This document shows, one piece after another, positions 6,097-6,247 of a stretch of 6,247 nucleotides of DNA. The DNA lies in the NCBI GenBank assembly GCA_035626855.1, contig DASPMW010000145.1, positions 1 to 6,247 of the forward strand. The letters are read 5' to 3'. This DNA comes from JAPWJZ01 sp035626855 (lineage in GTDB: Bacteria; Pseudomonadota; Alphaproteobacteria; Micavibrionales; UBA2020). Below the pieces are notes generated by a model that worked only from the letters and a program-made list of their open reading frames with translations, was not told where the DNA came from and did no database searches. Position 1 is the stretch's first letter. The number at the start of each line of letters is the position of its first letter. Made by a program: the position numbers and the translations under genes.

Positions 6097-6247
6097 TAAA
6101 GGGTAAAGCTCTGGCCGTTTTTTGGCGCGGCGGGTTTGGCGATCTCATCGCCGTTATGGTCGACGACTTTGTAAGCAGGCAGCGCAGCCGCAACCGCCTG
6201 CGCCGCGCGCAGGGAGGATACGAACATCACGCCGTCCTGGGGGTTCT
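6096..6247 (-). CDS. C-terminal end of an unrecognised protein (5' part outside window)
   Basis: Only the last 49 codons and the TAA stop are visible. The tail reads NPQDGVMFVSSLRAAQAVAA, then ALPAYKVVDHNGDEIAKPAA and PKNGQSFTL. It has an Ala-rich helix followed by a likely beta hairpin (AYKVVDHNGDEI) and a Lys/Pro-rich flexible end. I cannot assign a family from this fragment. The frame is open to the right edge, and its stop is 11 bases from the start of the 161-residue gene, whose Shine-Dalgarno overlaps it. Codon usage is GC-rich like the rest of the window, which supports a real gene. Confidence 0.6.
   Translation of the reverse strand, partial: NPQDGVMFVSSLRAAQAVAAALPAYKVVDHNGDEIAKPAAPKNGQSFTL

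Noticed and set aside
5476..6099. A 207-codon plus-strand frame running through the second palindrome and the 161-residue gene
   Set aside because: Its first part is translated from the stem-loop repeat and the rest is antisense to the minus-strand gene, which has a good ribosome binding site and operon context.

Overview
The window is GC-rich and densely coded, and it looks chromosomal and alphaproteobacterial. The evidence for this is a 42-residue aa3-type cytochrome oxidase subunit IV, an HdaA-type DnaA-family protein with the alphaproteobacterial N-terminus (QLPFDL, then HRPAF), and a DUF2066 gene directly upstream of it. I cannot place it to genus. I see no tRNA, rRNA, CRISPR array, transposase or phage gene.

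Layout. From 1 to 2788 on the minus strand runs one large hybrid sensor histidine kinase, cut by the left edge. It has a signal peptide, a Pro/Val-rich linker, a periplasmic 7TMR-DISMED2-like domain, seven membrane helices, a coiled coil, HisKA, HATPase_c, a receiver domain and an Ala/Pro-rich tail. It starts 35 bases downstream of a tiny gene for cytochrome oxidase subunit IV (2824-2952, minus), and the two probably share a transcript. A divergent intergenic region (2953-3140) follows, with a fair sigma70-like promoter facing the oxidase gene. On the plus strand a secreted DUF2066 protein (3141-4682) abuts hdaA (4683-5366): the stop codon of the first touches the ATG of the second.

The convergent gap from 5367 to 5598 is almost filled by two unrelated palindromic repeats (5386-5480 and 5517-5593), with a terminator-like hairpin and T-run between them. 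At the right end are two minus-strand genes that I do not recognise: a complete 161-residue protein (5599-6084) and the last 49 codons of the gene upstream of it (6096 to the right edge). Only 11 bases separate them.

Functional reading. hdaA promotes DnaA-ATP hydrolysis after the replisome loads. The DUF2066 gene is its usual neighbour but has no known role. The kinase senses something at the periplasmic side or in the membrane and starts a His-Asp phosphorelay that probably needs an Hpt step outside the visible part. No gene in the window forms a recognisable defence or mobile system. The least explained parts are the 161-residue protein with its partner and the paired palindromes.
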